The notes below the pieces were generated by a model. It worked only from the letters and a program-made list of their open reading frames with translations, searched no databases and was not told the DNA's origin. Of a stretch of DNA of 64,000 nucleotides, positions 1-11,664 are shown one piece after another. Origin of the DNA: Parietaria judaica (taxonomy: Eukaryota; Streptophyta; Magnoliopsida; Rosales; Urticaceae); contig OX940867.1 in assembly GCA_954871525.1 (NCBI GenBank), positions 13,617,343-13,681,342 on the forward strand. The letters are read 5' to 3'. Position numbers and translations under genes: made by a program. Each line of letters begins with the position of its first letter. Position 1 is the stretch's first letter.

Positions 1-2
1 TC

Positions 3-1130
3 TACCTGAAAAGCCTCGTAGGTCCTTATCTACGTTGTCTTGGCGAGAAGGAAGCAAGATACGTCATGCAAGAGATCCACAACGGAGAATGCGGAAACCA
101 TTCTGGCGGACGCAACCTACTAAACAAAGTCAAATTGCAAGGATTCTTTTGGGAAACCATGCGCACGGACTGCATCAACCACGCCAGGAGGTGCGAAAAA
201 TGCCAACGACACGCCCCATCGATCAACTGTCCGGCAGAAGAGTTATCGGTGGTATCCGTACCGTACCCCTTCATGAAGTGGTCTATGGACATCGTCGGTC
301 CTATGCCAATTGGAACGAGGCAAAAGACATTCATGCTGGTCGTCACGGATTTCTTCACAAAGTGGACAGAGGCCGAGTCCTACGCCAACATCAAGGATTC
401 CGACGTGGAGAGTTACGTTTGGAAGAACATAATTACTCGTTTCGGGCTCCCTAGGGAAATCATCGCGGACAACGGTTCTCAGTTCATCTCGAAGAAGTTC
501 AGAGATTTCTGCGCATGTTGGAGGATAAAACTGAACACTTCAACACCAAGGTATCCCCAAGGCAACGGGAACGCCGAAGCGGTCAACCGAACGATCACCG
601 ATAACATCAAAAAGCGACTTGACAAGAAGAAAGGTCTATGGGCGGATGAGCTTCCAGGGGTGCTATGGGCTTATCGGACAACACCTCATTCGGCCACCGG
701 TGAAACTCCTTTCGCTCTGGCATTCGGGGTTGAGGCAGTGATCTCGGTGGAGGTAGGTGTCCCCAGTTTTCGGCGATCGTGGGCCCCAAGCAACGAAGAA
801 GCCAACAACCAGAACCTGCTCCATCAACTCGACCACATCGACGAGAGACGAGAGCGGGCAAAAATTCACGTCGCAAATTATCAGAACACCATCGCACATT
901 TTTACAACAAAAGAGTGCGCCCGAGGAGGTTCCGAATCGGCGAATTTGTCCTCCGAAAGGTTTTTCAGAACATGGCTGAGCTGAACGCAGGAAAGCTGGG
1001 TGAAAGCTGGGAGGGTCCGTACATTGTTACCGACATCATCAAGCCTGGAGTGTACAAGCTCAAGAACACCGACGGGGTCAAAGTAGTAAGAAGATGGAAC
1101 GTAAAACATTTGAAGAAGTTTTATCAATAA
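3..1130 (+). CDS. Integrase end of Tat-type pol (5' truncated by window)
   Basis: This is the C-terminal part of a Ty3/gypsy polyprotein, open from the first bases of the window to a TAA, with no internal stop. The integrase joins retrotransposon cDNA into host DNA. A zinc-binding HHCC module is visible (IHNGECGNH followed by CEKC), then the catalytic core with D in MDIVGP, D in IADNG and E in GNGNAEAVN; 35 residues separate the second D and the E, as expected for DD35E enzymes. The C-terminal segment with GESWEGPYIV fits the usual DNA-binding end. There is no chromodomain, as expected for Tat elements. This is the only unbroken pol domain among elements 1 to 3. The start lies outside the window. 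Confidence 0.9.
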   Translation, partial: YLKSLVGPYLRCLGEKEARYVMQEIHNGECGNHSGGRNLLNKVKLQGFFWETMRTDCINHARRCEKCQRHAPSINCPAEELSVVSVPYPFMKWSMDIVGPMPIGTRQKTFMLVVTDFFTKWTEAESYANIKDSDVESYVWKNIITRFGLPREIIADNGSQFISKKFRDFCACWRIKLNTSTPRYPQGNGNAEAVNRTITDNIKKRLDKKKGLWADELPGVLWAYRTTPHSATGETPFALAFGVEAVISVEVGVPSFRRSWAPSNEEANNQNLLHQLDHIDERRERAKIHVANYQNTIAHFYNKRVRPRRFRIGEFVLRKVFQNMAELNAGKLGESWEGPYIVTDIIKPGVYKLKNTDGVKVVRRWNVKHLKKFYQ

Positions 1131-1439
1131 GCGCCATCAGTGCTTCCGCTCTACTCATCCTTTTCGGTATCCTTTTCGTTTTTACGTTTGCTTTTTCTTT
1201 TAAGTTTTATGTAAATGGAACCCCGACCCTGTTTGTTCGGGATGATATGCTTGGCTTTGGCCTTATCAATCCAACACGGAGTACTCTTCCCTCGCAAGCC
1301 GCACCCATTGGGGGACTCGAAGGGTTTAATGAGGCTCGTCTTTCAAGACAAGAAGATTCACGATCTAAAGACTTCAATTCATTATCTACACAAAAAAAAG
1401 GGAGACGGCGAAAAGGCCAAAGGCGAAAACGCCAAGAAA

Positions 1440-2112
1440 ATATTGAGCAAATCTATGTTTGCCGCCGCGATGAGCCCGGTGTTACCGACAAGCTCATCGC
1501 CGCCAAAAAAGAGAAAAAAATGCTACGGCAAAAATGCCAAGCCGTGATGAGCCTGGTGTTACCGACAAGCTCATCGCCGCAAAAAAAAAATGCTAAGGCA
1601 AAAATGCCAAGCCGCGATGAGCCCGGTGTTACCGACAAGCTCGTCGCCGCCAAAAAGAGAAAAAAAAATGCTACGGCAAAAATGCCAAGCCGCGATGAGC
1701 CCGGTGTTACCGACAAGCTCATCGCCGCCAAAAAACAAAGAAAAAAAAATGCTACGGCAAAAATGCCAAGCCGCGATGAGCCGGTGTTACCGACAAGCTC
1801 ATCGCCGCCAAAAAAACAAAGAAAAAAAAAATGCTAAGGCAAAAATGCCAAGCCGCAATGAGCCCGGTGTTACCGACAAGCTCATCACCGCCAAAAAAAA
1901 CAAAGAAAAAAAATGCTACGGCAAAATGCCAAGGCGCTATGAGCCCGGTGTTACCGACAAGCTCATCGCCGCAAAAAAGAAAAAAAAATGCTACGGCAAA
2001 AATGCCAAGTCGCGATGAGCCTGGTGTTACCGACAAGCTCATCGCCGCCAAAAGAGAAAAAGCTACCACGGCAAAAATGAGCCCGGTGTCACCGACAAGC
2101 TCATCGCCAAAA
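1440..2112 (+). repeat. Tandem repeats between pol and antisense gene, element 1
   Basis: About nine copies of a unit of roughly 63 to 85 bp. Each contains the core GTTACCGACAAGCTCATCGC and an A-rich spacer of variable length; spacer length explains most of the size variation. Weak ORFs on both strands across this block come from the repeat and are not genes. The block begins about 300 bp after the pol stop. An AAATA-type run follows at 2106-2135. Plant Tat/Ogre elements are known to carry hypervariable tandem repeats in this 3' untranslated zone. Confidence 0.9.
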
Positions 2113-2245
2113 AAATAAAATAAAATAAAATAAAAAAATTGATACATTACATTGTCGCACTTAGAAATTGGCAGCTTATACTGAAATATTTCTGTCTTTA
2201 CAAATTGATACATTACATCTACAAAGTAGGTTACAAAAGGGAGAA

Positions 2246-2605
2246 TCAATCATCCCGAAGAACATTGTCGGCAACTTGCCCTACGACGAACTCCGCGCTC
2301 TCAACCAGGACATCCGTAAGAAACTTCTCCACCGCGGCATAATGTTTAGGATCTCGCTTCATGAACTCGAGCAGGATATCCGAAGGGGCCCCTACCGGCT
2401 CAGAGGTTCCAAACTTGTCATGCGCCTGGGATGCCTTATCATTTGGGTCCTTGGAGAGCGTGGCGACGTTGCGCAATATCATGTCCCTTGAGAACTCCTC
2501 AAGGATGGCAGAATGCTCGTCGTTCTCATCGAGAAACGATGCTAACACATCCTCGGCGGTTTTCATTGGACAAGAAACATGAAGAATCTCATCGACCTGC
2601 GAAAA
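2246..2605 (-). pseudogene. Downstream antisense ORF or last exon, element 1
   Basis: An antisense reading frame of about 119 codons, acidic and without a domain I recognise, lies downstream of the main antisense gene. A strong 3' splice-site context (TTCCTTTTCGCAG) is at its upstream edge, and the frame upstream of it looks like intron (F- and Y-rich). This suggests a separate last exon, or the body of a second antisense transcript. No matching donor could be fixed upstream, because the preceding exon ends at a TAG at 2808. Function unknown. Confidence 0.4.
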
Positions 2606-2807
2606 GGAACTTGAAAATAGCCGAATAGCGATGAAAGAAAAACATATATATAAAAAAAATGACAGACGTGTTGGCGACAAGGTAAACATGAAGAAAATCC
2701 GCTACTTCATTGATAAAAATTGTCGGAGGAACTACAAAATGGCCCATCCTTATCGGGCACATGGAATAAAAGAAACTCGAGAAAGCAAAAGGAAAACAAT
2801 TAAGGGG

Positions 2808-5439
2808 CTAAGAAATCTTCTCTTCCCGTACCGCTTCGCCCGATGAAGAGACGACCCCATCATTCGTCCCGTACTCATCAAGGCCATCAGACGCCGAGGG
2901 AAGGTCCCCCGCGACGAAGCGAGACTTCCAATCGGCGTCGAGAGGTGGAGGGTTGCACGGAGTAAGCGGAGGTGAGCCAGGGTCGAGAGCGGATTTGCCA
3001 TCCAGCTCCTTGGCCTTGGCGTCATTCTTATCCCGGATCTCGCGCCACCTCAGAAGACGATAGAGGAGACTCCCTACGGTCATCGCGGGCGGAAGCATCT
3101 CGAGGAGGCGAATATTGGCCCCGTACGCGGCAGTGAAGCGATGAGCGTTGATGGATTCCTCCAATGCTGCATATCTCTCCGCCGCACGCCCCACCTTGCT
3201 CTGGGACCTCTCGAAGAGACGAAGGCGCGCCTCGCGCTCGGAGTTCGCCTCCACCTGTGAAACCTCAAGATCCCCAGCGAGATGCTTCAGGGTGGAAGAA
3301 ACCCGAGAAATGAGCCGGCTCTCTTGCTCAGCCGGTGTGCCCACCGCTTCGCTGATTTAGGCCAACCTCGATTCCTTCGTTTCAAGAGCCCGGGAGTAAC
3401 TTTGGGTTATGCGAGCGTGGCGTTTCTCCTCCTCGATAAGCTCACGTTTGCACTCCTCGATCTCCCTCTCCGCATTGGCCTTGTAATCGGCAAATTCAAA
3501 CTCCAGAGCCAGGCGAAGGGAGGTCTCCCTCTCTAGTAAAGCCTTCGTGGCGTCCAGGTCACGTGCGGCCCGCTCGGCCGACTCGCGATGTCTCCGCTCC
3601 CCGAGAAGGGTTTGCTCAAGACGCACTTCGGTCTCATCCAACGTCGTCCTGATCTACATGGCCTCTTGGAAGGCCGTGAAAGCATTCTCGTGTTCACCAA
3701 GCACGGCAGTATTAAGGTGCGCAAAGGCTTTGAAGAACATGGCAGCGGCTTGAGGATAACCTTCAATATCGCCCACACACGCCCCAGACTGAAGCGTAGA
3801 GGGATCAAGCCAAACTAGATCCCGAAGAACCCGAAGGGAATATTTTTTCCACTCCTCAGATGAAGAATTTGGAGTGGGAACGACCGGAAAACGCTCCGAA
3901 ACGAGACGAGCGTCGAGCGTCTTCCCGGAGTCAGAGAAAGAGGATGACGCCGGGAAAAACGAAGCCCCCTTAGGATTGGCAGAAATGCGAGGAGGAAGCG
4001 AAGAGGGGCCAACACTGGCTGCCGACTCCGAAGAACATCCCGTTTGAAGCATCTCGGGGAGGGCGAAAGTTTCAGGAAGAAATGCGTCCAGAGAAGGGTC
4101 ACTCCCTTCTTCGGAACGCCCTTCGGCCCGAACCTCTTCGGGAAGAGGACGAGGCTCCCTCGAAGTCCCCGATTTCCCGACAGGCTCCAAGGCGAGAAGC
4201 GCGTCGGCATTTTCAGGCGCTTCGTGGGACAGCGCAGGCGTTTCGACAGGCGAAGGGATGGCCACCGAAGCGGTCCCCACGGCGAGGTTGGAAAACGCCT
4301 CGGGAAGAGCCTCGGAAAAAGTAGGCAGATCGGAACAAGCCGGAGCCTAAAATCACAGCGATATCAGACCTCAACAGTGCAAATCTCAAAAAAGAAGGAA
4401 AGAAAAGAATCAAAGGATACCTCAAGGGCCGGATGAGCCGACGGCGGCACCACATCGTCAAAGTCCTCGTCGAAATTGAACCTCTCACGGGAAGGCTGAG
4501 AGGGACGTACGTCTAGGCCGGCCGGCTGGGCGGGCTGATCGGCCTCGCCGAAGGGAGTTGGAACAGAAAGAATCGGGGCTGCTTCCCCGATAAGGACCGC
4601 CCTATCTTTCGAAGCGACGGAGACAATCTCCGAAGCTGGAGAGGCTACCTTAGTTTCCTTAGGCAAATCAGAAACCTTGATTCTCTTCGAGGGAGGGGCT
4701 TCTTGCACCTCTCCGGATGCATGCCTCTTCGGAGCAGCCTTATCGCGAAAAGACTCTTGCGAGGAGGCGTGAGCTTCCGGGTCACGACGAACCCCCGAAG
4801 AACGAGGTGCTCCCGAGGAGCGCCGATCTTCCGATGAGCGAGGAGCGTCGGCGTCCTGCTTATGTTTCGACCGTCGCTCGGTGCTAACTCCTTCAGGCGG
4901 GGGTTTATCGTGAGAAAGCATTCTATCGCTCCCACTCCGAGGTACGAGACCGAGATTACCCGCCTTTGACAAATCTTTCTGGATTCCGGAGGGTTTCTTG
5001 ACGAGCCGCTCCGCCTGACGTGGCAAAATCGCGCCGTCTTCGCGAGGAACCAATGGAGTTTTCCTTTTTAGCTTAAGATTTTTTCGCCGAACAGGAGGCG
5101 AAGAACCACTTTCTATTTCTTCGAGACGAAATCCCGCCAGCCACAAACTGCGAGGAGGCGGATAGAATTGGGACTAACCTGGGTGATAGGCATCCTGTAG
5201 GCGTGGATGAAGGAGATGATGAGATGCGGCACGGGAAGATGCAATTCCACCGATCGGAAGAGATGCTCGTAAAGAGCCACATAGCCCTCTGGAGGCTCAT
5301 CGGCAAGCTCGCCGGCGCGGGGAAGTCGGAGGTAGCAAGGTTGGCTGTCAACATAATCTCTTTTCAGAGATTCCAGATGCTTCTCGGTCATGATGGACTT
5401 GGGGGACCGAGTTTTAAAAATCCTCCCAACCTGAGACAT
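2808..5439 (-). pseudogene. Antisense accessory gene (aORF), element 1, broken
   Basis: A long gene antisense to pol, of the type annotated in plants as putative gypsy-type transposon protein. The likely ATG is at 5439. The N-terminal part has the hallmark 'PEGYVALYEHLFRSVELHLP' followed by PNS; the middle is rich in Ser, Pro and charged residues; the C-terminal part (2808-3641) is a charged, heptad-like coiled-coil. An intron at 4347-4420 (donor GAG^GTATCC, acceptor TTTTAG^GCTCC, 74 bp) joins frames in phase 0. In-frame TAGs at 3654 and 3357 and a frame change near 5135 break it. Compared with element 4, the region after PNS looks shortened. The role is unknown; it is neither gag nor pol. 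Confidence 0.7.
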
Positions 5440-6032
5440 GTTTTCACTAATGCCGAACGAAGAAGAAGGACGGGTCCGAAAGTTCTTGGAAGCAAGAGAA
5501 AAGTTTGAAAAGGTGAATCGCAAAGAAAAATGCAGAGAGCTCTGGGAATTTCGGAGAAGAAAATGTTTGAATTAGAGGCAAAACTCCAAATTTATAAGAA
5601 GAAGGCACCTGGAGTTGAAGAGTCGCATTTGGATCCAACAGCCCAAGATTGAAATGAAAAAAATAATTAATGGTGGAGATCAAAAGGCCGTTGCAAAACC
5701 CAAAAAAAAGCACTCAAGTGCGAAGAAAATCCCGCATTTAATGTTGATAGGATTGACATCGGTCTTCGAGATCTGACAGCCTGGAAAAGCGCGCAAATCG
5801 GGGACGAATGACAGCACACGCTCGAGAATCGGAAGAGTCTTCGAAGATACAACCTCTTCGAGGACATAACCATTTCGGGGACATAACTTCTACGAGGATA
5901 CAACCTCTTCGGAGACATAATCTCTTCGGGATATGCCTTATCGGAGCGCATTTCAAATTTGTGATACGCAAGAGATAGGAAAGCTTTATTGAAAGTTGGC
6001 TTTGTTTATTTTACCAAGTGTTTCACACTTGA

Positions 6033-6049
6033 TAAAATGGGGGACTAAC
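6033..6049 (+). promoter_or_regulatory. Polypurine tract, element 1
   Basis: The purine-rich stretch TAAAATGGGGGACTAAC ends one base before TGTTAAGGTC, the start of the 3' LTR. It matches the position of the plus-strand primer of reverse transcription. Element 4 has a similar G-run just before its 3' LTR. Confidence 0.75.
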
Positions 6050-6780
6050 TGTTAAGGTCAGATTTTGTCAAATCATCCCTCAACACTTCCGATGTCGTTT
6101 TATGTCCAAATGACGGAAAGTAGAGGCAAGGATACTCGAAGATTCGAGGCCCACCAAAAGTAGAGCAGTTTTAGGCCCAATAGTGATAAGGCCCAAGATG
6201 ATCGAAGCCTGTCAGCGCGAGGACACCTCATCGCACCACATCAACAAAGCTTGTCGGGAAGTAAGACCTTATCGCCCAAAGAAGCGTATCGGACGAAGCC
6301 TTGTCGAAGGCGAGTTTTCATCGGGAAAAACCCAATCGAGTCAAAAGAGGAAGCAAATCAAGAATCACGAAAAAGAAGGAAATTCATTCATTCAGTTGAG
6401 GATTTCGTGGGATATCCTACGAAATTCATGGAAAGATAATAGCAATCAGAGCTAGAGAAAGGGAAACCCTAGCACGATTTGTGGGATTAATTTAGAAACT
6501 CTAAACCTATAATTATGCATGTAAACTCGTTGTTCAAGGGAGGAGGGAGTATTATTTTTAGCCGTGAGTTTTGAGAGAGAAAGTCTTGTGTTCTCGAGTT
6601 TGCTTATTCATGGTATTCTCGATTTCCTAAGAGCTAGAGTGTGTAATCTTCGATTGTCCAAGCTATAAAACGGAAGAAACCGAGTCCTCTCGAAATCATA
6701 ATAAAGCAAGAGTAATCGCGTTCATATTTATTTGTGTTCTTTCGACTATTCTTGTGACTGTAAGGCGTCCCAAATCGCCA
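6050..6780 (+). repeat. 3' LTR of element 1
   Basis: It starts TGTTAAGGTC right after the polypurine tract. A TATA-like motif CTATAAAACGG is near 6663. The right edge is not fixed: sequence from about 6782 is readable as gag of element 2, so the LTR must end near CCA at 6778-6780. No second copy is in the window for comparison. Short ORFs inside are noise. Confidence 0.65.
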
Positions 6781-6781
6781 T

Positions 6782-9139
6782 CTACACCAGTTTCCCATGC
6801 GGGTAAAGAGATGCTCGCCCTCCACAATGTGCCAGGCGTTCTACCTCACCCTTGCCGGAACGGCCTTCGAATGGTACCAACGCTTCATATCCCGCTTCGC
6901 TAGCTCGATCACGCAGTGAAAAGGAAAGTCGTACCTATGGTCCCTCAAGCAGCGCAAAGACGAGTCTCTCCAAGCTTACTTGAAAAGATTCACGAAAGAA
7001 GCGAATAAGGTCGTTAGCTATACCGACGACGACGCCGTCACCGCAGTAATCAACGGCCTCCCGGTGAGCGAATTCACGCGCTCCCTTGTCAAAAAGAGAC
7101 CTGCTTCCATGGCCAAACTAATGGCTAGGGCAGCGGAAGATATCGCCGCCGACGAATACTTCGTCAGTCGAAGCCAACTCAGCCTAGACGAGCAAAGCCG
7201 GAACGACCAAAGGAAAAATGATGACGAGCCTCAAAGAAAAAGGCAACGCCAGCAGTAAAACTCTGAAGGGCGACAACAACGCCCTAAGCTAGCGGAGGGT
7301 TTCCGCAGGGACGCAAACTACACCCCGCTAACCGTGTCACCGGCAATGATTTTTAACCTTCACAAAGAGAAGTTCGGTCCTCCACGGCCTCTGCCCAAGA
7401 AGGCCAACCGAGACAAAGATCGGTACTGCGAATATCACCAGGACCACGGCCACTTGACGTCAGAATGCTGGCAACTAAGGAAACAAATCGAGCAGCTCAT
7501 CCAGGACGGACAGTTAAAAGAATTTGTCAAGAAACTCGTGGCAGGAAGCGGGAAAGCTAGCAACCCTCTGCATCGAGAAGGTGAACAACCCCAAGATGAT
7601 CACAAGCCTCGCCAAGACAAAAAGCGGACCAAAGGCAAAGCTCCTCAGTATCATGTTGTATCCACTATCCTAGGTGAACCGGAAACTGGGAACTCCAACA
7701 ACAAGCGAAAGAGATACGCCCGAGCTCTGGAAAGTGACGGCGAGGAACACCAGATCAACCTCACGAACCTAACCAGTTCTACGACGGTGCTTCCCAGCTA
7801 TGCCATCACCTTCACAGAAGAAGAGGCTCGACGAATCTCACACCCTCACAACGACGCCCTCGTGATAGAGACGCTGATCGCTAACAACCGAATCAGGCGA
7901 GTGCTGGTCGACAATGGAAGCTCGGATGACGTTATCTTCAAGACCACCCTGGAACACATGAGTCTGGGAGGACTCGTCCTGACGCCCATCAAGACCCCGC
8001 TCTACGGCTTCAACGGAAAGCCGGTCTTTGCCGAAGGAGCCATCAACCTCCCAACAACATTCGGATCCGAAGACGGGGCCATGGTCACCAAAATGATCCG
8101 GTATCTCGTGGTGGACCAACCATCGTCTTACAACATCATCATGGGAATGCCGTCTCTCAACAAACTCCAGACCATCGCCTCCACCTTCCACTTGCTCGTA
8201 AAATTTCCCACAGAAAACGGGATCGGAATCCTAAGGGGAAGCCAACGGGAATCCAGAACCTGTTACGCCCAAGGAACGAGAACCGGGAAGAGCGAGTTGG
8301 TCATCCACACGATCCAACGGATAAATGAAAATCTCACCCTCGGTTCTGAGAAGGCACGGATGTTCGGCGAGCTCGACCCAAGAGACGCGAGGCGCAAACC
8401 CACAATGGAACCCTCTTCTGATGTGACGGCGGTCACCCTGGATGAAGAAAAGCCGGAGAGGACAGTTTCAGTCGGCGCCCAGTTGCCCGTCATGATTAAA
8501 ATGTAACTGGGCGCCTTCCTGCGAGAGTTCAAGGACGTTTTTGCCTGGTCACATGCCGACATGCCAGGCATCGACCTCAAAGTCGCCGTCCACAGACTCA
8601 ATATCGAGAAAGGAAGGGCACCCAAAGTACAACGACGGCGGGCCTTTAATCTCGAAAGGTATCAAGCCATCAACGACGAAGTCAACAAACTCATCGCGGC
8701 AGACTTCGTCAGAGAAGTCACATCCCCGGAGTGGGTGTCCAACGTCGTGATGGTAAAAAAGCCCAACGACAAATGGCGGATCTGCATAGACTATTCCGAC
8801 CTCAACACGTCATGTCCAAAGGATTGTTTTCCTCTCCCGATAATCGATCAGCTAGTAGACGCAACCGCCGGCCACCAGCTCATGAGCATGATGGACGCGT
8901 ATTCGGGATACGACCAAATCCGAATGCACGAGCCCGACCAGATACACACCACGTTCATCACTGACCGCGGTCTCTATTGTTACAAAGTCATGCCCTTTAG
9001 GCTCAAAAACACTATAGCCACGTACCAGCGCTTGGTCAATCGGATGTTCGCCCCGCTGATCGGGAAAACAATGGAAGTCTATGTCGACGACATGATCGTC
9101 AAAAGCCTTGAAGAAACCGACCACGTCAAAGACCTTTGA
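6782..9139 (+). pseudogene. gag-protease-reverse transcriptase of element 2, broken
   Basis: One frame runs through gag, protease and reverse transcriptase, with stops at 6917, 7256, 8504 and 9137. Gag shows AFYLTLAGTAFEWYQ and KQRKDESLQAYLKRF, typical of the retrotransposon gag domain. Its zinc knuckle near 7430 is the variant C-x2-H-x4-H-x4-C (CEYHQDHGHLTSEC). The protease carries VDNGSS (near 7910), the Tat version of the catalytic Asp motif, and ends near IIMGMP. Reverse transcriptase spans about 8561-9139, with SPEWVSNVVMVKK, the YVDDM catalytic box and PFRLKN, where family members have PFGLKN. A further in-frame TGA at 9158 and loss of one A near 9268 end this frame. Non-functional. Confidence 0.85.
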
Positions 9140-9260
9140 GAAACATTCACTCTCCTCTGAAGGTACCAGATGAAACTGAACCCCACCAAGTGCGCGTTCG
9201 GGGTCGAGTCTGGGAAGTTCCTGGGATTCATCGTCAACCGACGAGGAATCAAAGCAAACC

Positions 9261-10496
9261 CCGAAAAATCCAGGCTCTAATCGTAATGAAGATCCCCTGA
9301 AGAATCAAGGAAGTGCAAAGTCTCAACGGACGCATCAACGCCCTAGGGCGATTCGTGTCAAAAGCCACAGATCGGTGCCAGCCATTCTTCCGGGCCCTCA
9401 AAGGCGGAAAGAATTTTGCATGGGACGAGAAATGCGAAGCCGCATTCTAGGAACTGAAAGCCTACCTTGGATCACTGCCTTTATTGTCGAAATCAAAAGA
9501 CGATGAGGCCCTATTCCTCTACCTCTCCATCTCAACCAGAGCCGTCAGCGCGGTCTTCGTTCGAGAAGAAGAAAAGAAGCAGATGCCGGTCTACTACGTC
9601 AACAAGGCTCTCCTTGACGCTGAGACCCGCTACACGCAGATGGAAAAGCTGGCACTCGCACTGATCACCAGCGCAAAGACGCTCCGCCCGTATTTCCAAG
9701 CTCACCAAATCATAGTGAGAACAGAGCACCCGGTTCGTAAGGAACTCCTCAAAGGTACCTCAGCACGAATGGCGATCTGGTCACAAGAACTGGGAGAATA
9801 CGGTGTGGAGTACCAGCCCCGAATCGCCATCAAAGCGCAGGCGGTAGCATACTTCATCGCCGAGTTGACGATGCGGAGGTCGAAACTAAAGAGGAGCTCG
9901 ATAGGCTGCCCCAAACAGCCAAACAAAAATCGAGCCCCGACGGTCCCGTCTGGAGCCTCCACGTTGACGGCGCCTCCATCACTAATGGCTCAGGGGCAGG
10001 TATCCTGCTTACCAACCCCGAAGGTGGAAAACTACGCTACGCCATCCGATTCGGGTTCAACGCCACAAATAACGAGGCAGAGTACGAGGCACTGATGGCC
10101 GGACATCAGATCGCTCGAAAACTCGAAGCGAAAAACCTGAAGATCTACTGCGACTCTCAACTGATCGTGAAGCAAGTAGAAGGCGAGTACCAGGCTAAAG
10201 AAGAGAATATGGCGACCTACCTCGCGGAAACGCTGCATCGCTTGGAGTTCTTGGCATGGTATGAGATCACTCAAATACCTCGAGCTGAGAACTTCGAGGC
10301 TGACACATTAGCCAGAATGGCATTAGAAGTTGACAACGAGGAGCTAGGCAAAGTTCCAGTCGAGGCCCTCGAGTGCCCGTCCATCAAGAAAAGCCAAATC
10401 CTCTCCATCACCAGCGAAGAGGAAGACAACTGGATGTCGTCTATCATCAAGTACTTAAAGCGTGGCGTTCTCCACGCCGATCAAAACAAAGCATGA
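9261..10496 (+). pseudogene. Connection and RNase H domains of element 2, broken
   Basis: After a frameshift near 9268 the polyprotein continues in another frame, with stops at 9298 and 9448. 9484-9880 encodes the RT-linked RNase H-like domain (YLSISTRAVSAVFVRE, ETRYTQMEKLALALI). A second frameshift near 9880-9905 leads to a plant-type RNase H at about 9951-10490, with HVDGAS, TNNEAEYEAL and CDSQLIVKQV holding the expected acidic residues. Having both RNase H domains is usual for Tat elements. It ends in a TGA at 10494. RNase H removes template RNA during cDNA synthesis; this copy cannot make it intact. Confidence 0.8.
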
Positions 10497-10558
10497 CAGC
10501 TTAAACTCCGGACAACGAGATATGTGATGCATGACGACAATCTTCACAAGCGCGGTTC

Positions 10559-11664
10559 ATGCAGCCCCTTCTCAAATGTCTTCCCCGAGACGACGCAGAT
10601 CTCGTCCTCCGAGAAATCCATAAAGGAATCTGTGGCAACCACTATGCCAGACGATCTCTGGCCTTCAAAGCCCTCAAACAAGGCTATTTCTGGCCGACCC
10701 TCAGGAAGGACGCAAATGAGATTTCCCGTAGATATGACAAATGCCAACGGTTCGCCAAGGTGCCTCACCTACCTGCGGTCCCATTGTGTCCGGTAATGGT
10801 CCCTCAATCATTCTCCAAATGGGGAATCGACCAGATCGGGAAACTACTGAAAGCCCCAGGAGGCGTCGAGTACGCGATAGTGGCCATCGACTACTTTACC
10901 AAGTGGGTCGAGGCAGAACCAATCGTGAAAATCACACAGAAAAACACGACGAACTTCATATGGCGCAACATCATCTGTCGGCACGGGATCCCCGCCTCGC
11001 TGATAACCGACAACGGGAAATAGTTCGACAATGTTGACCTCCGAGCTTTCTGCCAAGATCTCGAAATCAACAACACTTACTCATCACCCGTCTACCCCCA
11101 GGCGTATGGTCAAGTAGAGTCAGTCAACAAAGACATCAAGACCATCCTGAAAAGGAAACTCGATGAAAAGAAGGGCAAATGGGCGGAAGAAGTGCCCTTA
11201 GTACTCTGGGCCCATCGGACTACCACGCGCAATGCCACTAGTGAGACCCCGTTTGCTCTGACCTATGGAGTTAAGGCAGTCATCCCCGCTGAGATAAGCG
11301 TCCCCTCGCCGCGAGTCGAGTTCTTCGACGAAGAACGCAATGACGAGGCGCTGCGACAAGAGCTTGACCTTCTTGAAGAAAAGCGAAATGACGCGTACAC
11401 CAGACTGGTCGCCCAAAAGAGATTGTAGAACGCTACTACAACTCTAAAGTCAAGGCGAGACGCTTCTTGGAAGGAAGCCTGGTCCGGAGAAAAGTAGGCC
11501 AAAACACCCAAGTCCTCGGTGCCGGAACCCTCGGGCCAACTTGGGAAGGCCCATACCGCATCTCCAAGGTGATCCGAGATGGAACATACCGGCTACAGGA
11601 AATGGGGGGTTGCGAAATCCCCCGCCCCTCGAACGTCGAACACCTGAAGCAGTACCACCAGTGA
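10559..11664 (+). pseudogene. Integrase of element 2, broken
   Basis: Integrase in a new frame after a shift near 10555. The zinc module has lost a ligand: YDKC where CxxC is expected (near 10735). Core residues are visible: D in WGIDQIG, D in ITDNGK, then a TAG at 11021 replacing the usual Gln, and E in YGQVESVN. The frame continues to 11428, then shifts by one base, and 11467-11664 encodes the C-terminal end (SLVRRKV, GPTWEGPYRI). About 380 bp separate its stop from the tandem-repeat block. Confidence 0.85.

Larger units (their letters stand above)
1..6780 (+). mobile_element. LTR retrotransposon 1 (Ty3/gypsy, Tat lineage), 3' part
   Basis: Only the right part of this element is in the window: the integrase end of pol, a tandem-repeat block, a long antisense gene, a polypurine tract and the 3' LTR. 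The order pol, repeats, antisense ORF, LTR is known for Tat-lineage elements such as Grande and Retand. The integrase closely resembles that of element 4 in this window, so both belong to one lineage. Directly to the right of the LTR comes gag sequence of element 2 in mid-domain. I infer that element 1 inserted into that gag; its target duplication cannot be checked because its left end is outside the window. The right LTR edge is uncertain by about 15 bp. Confidence 0.8.

Noticed and set aside
35..454. Alternative-frame ORF over the integrase
   Set aside because: Shadow of the integrase frame, which carries all catalytic motifs.
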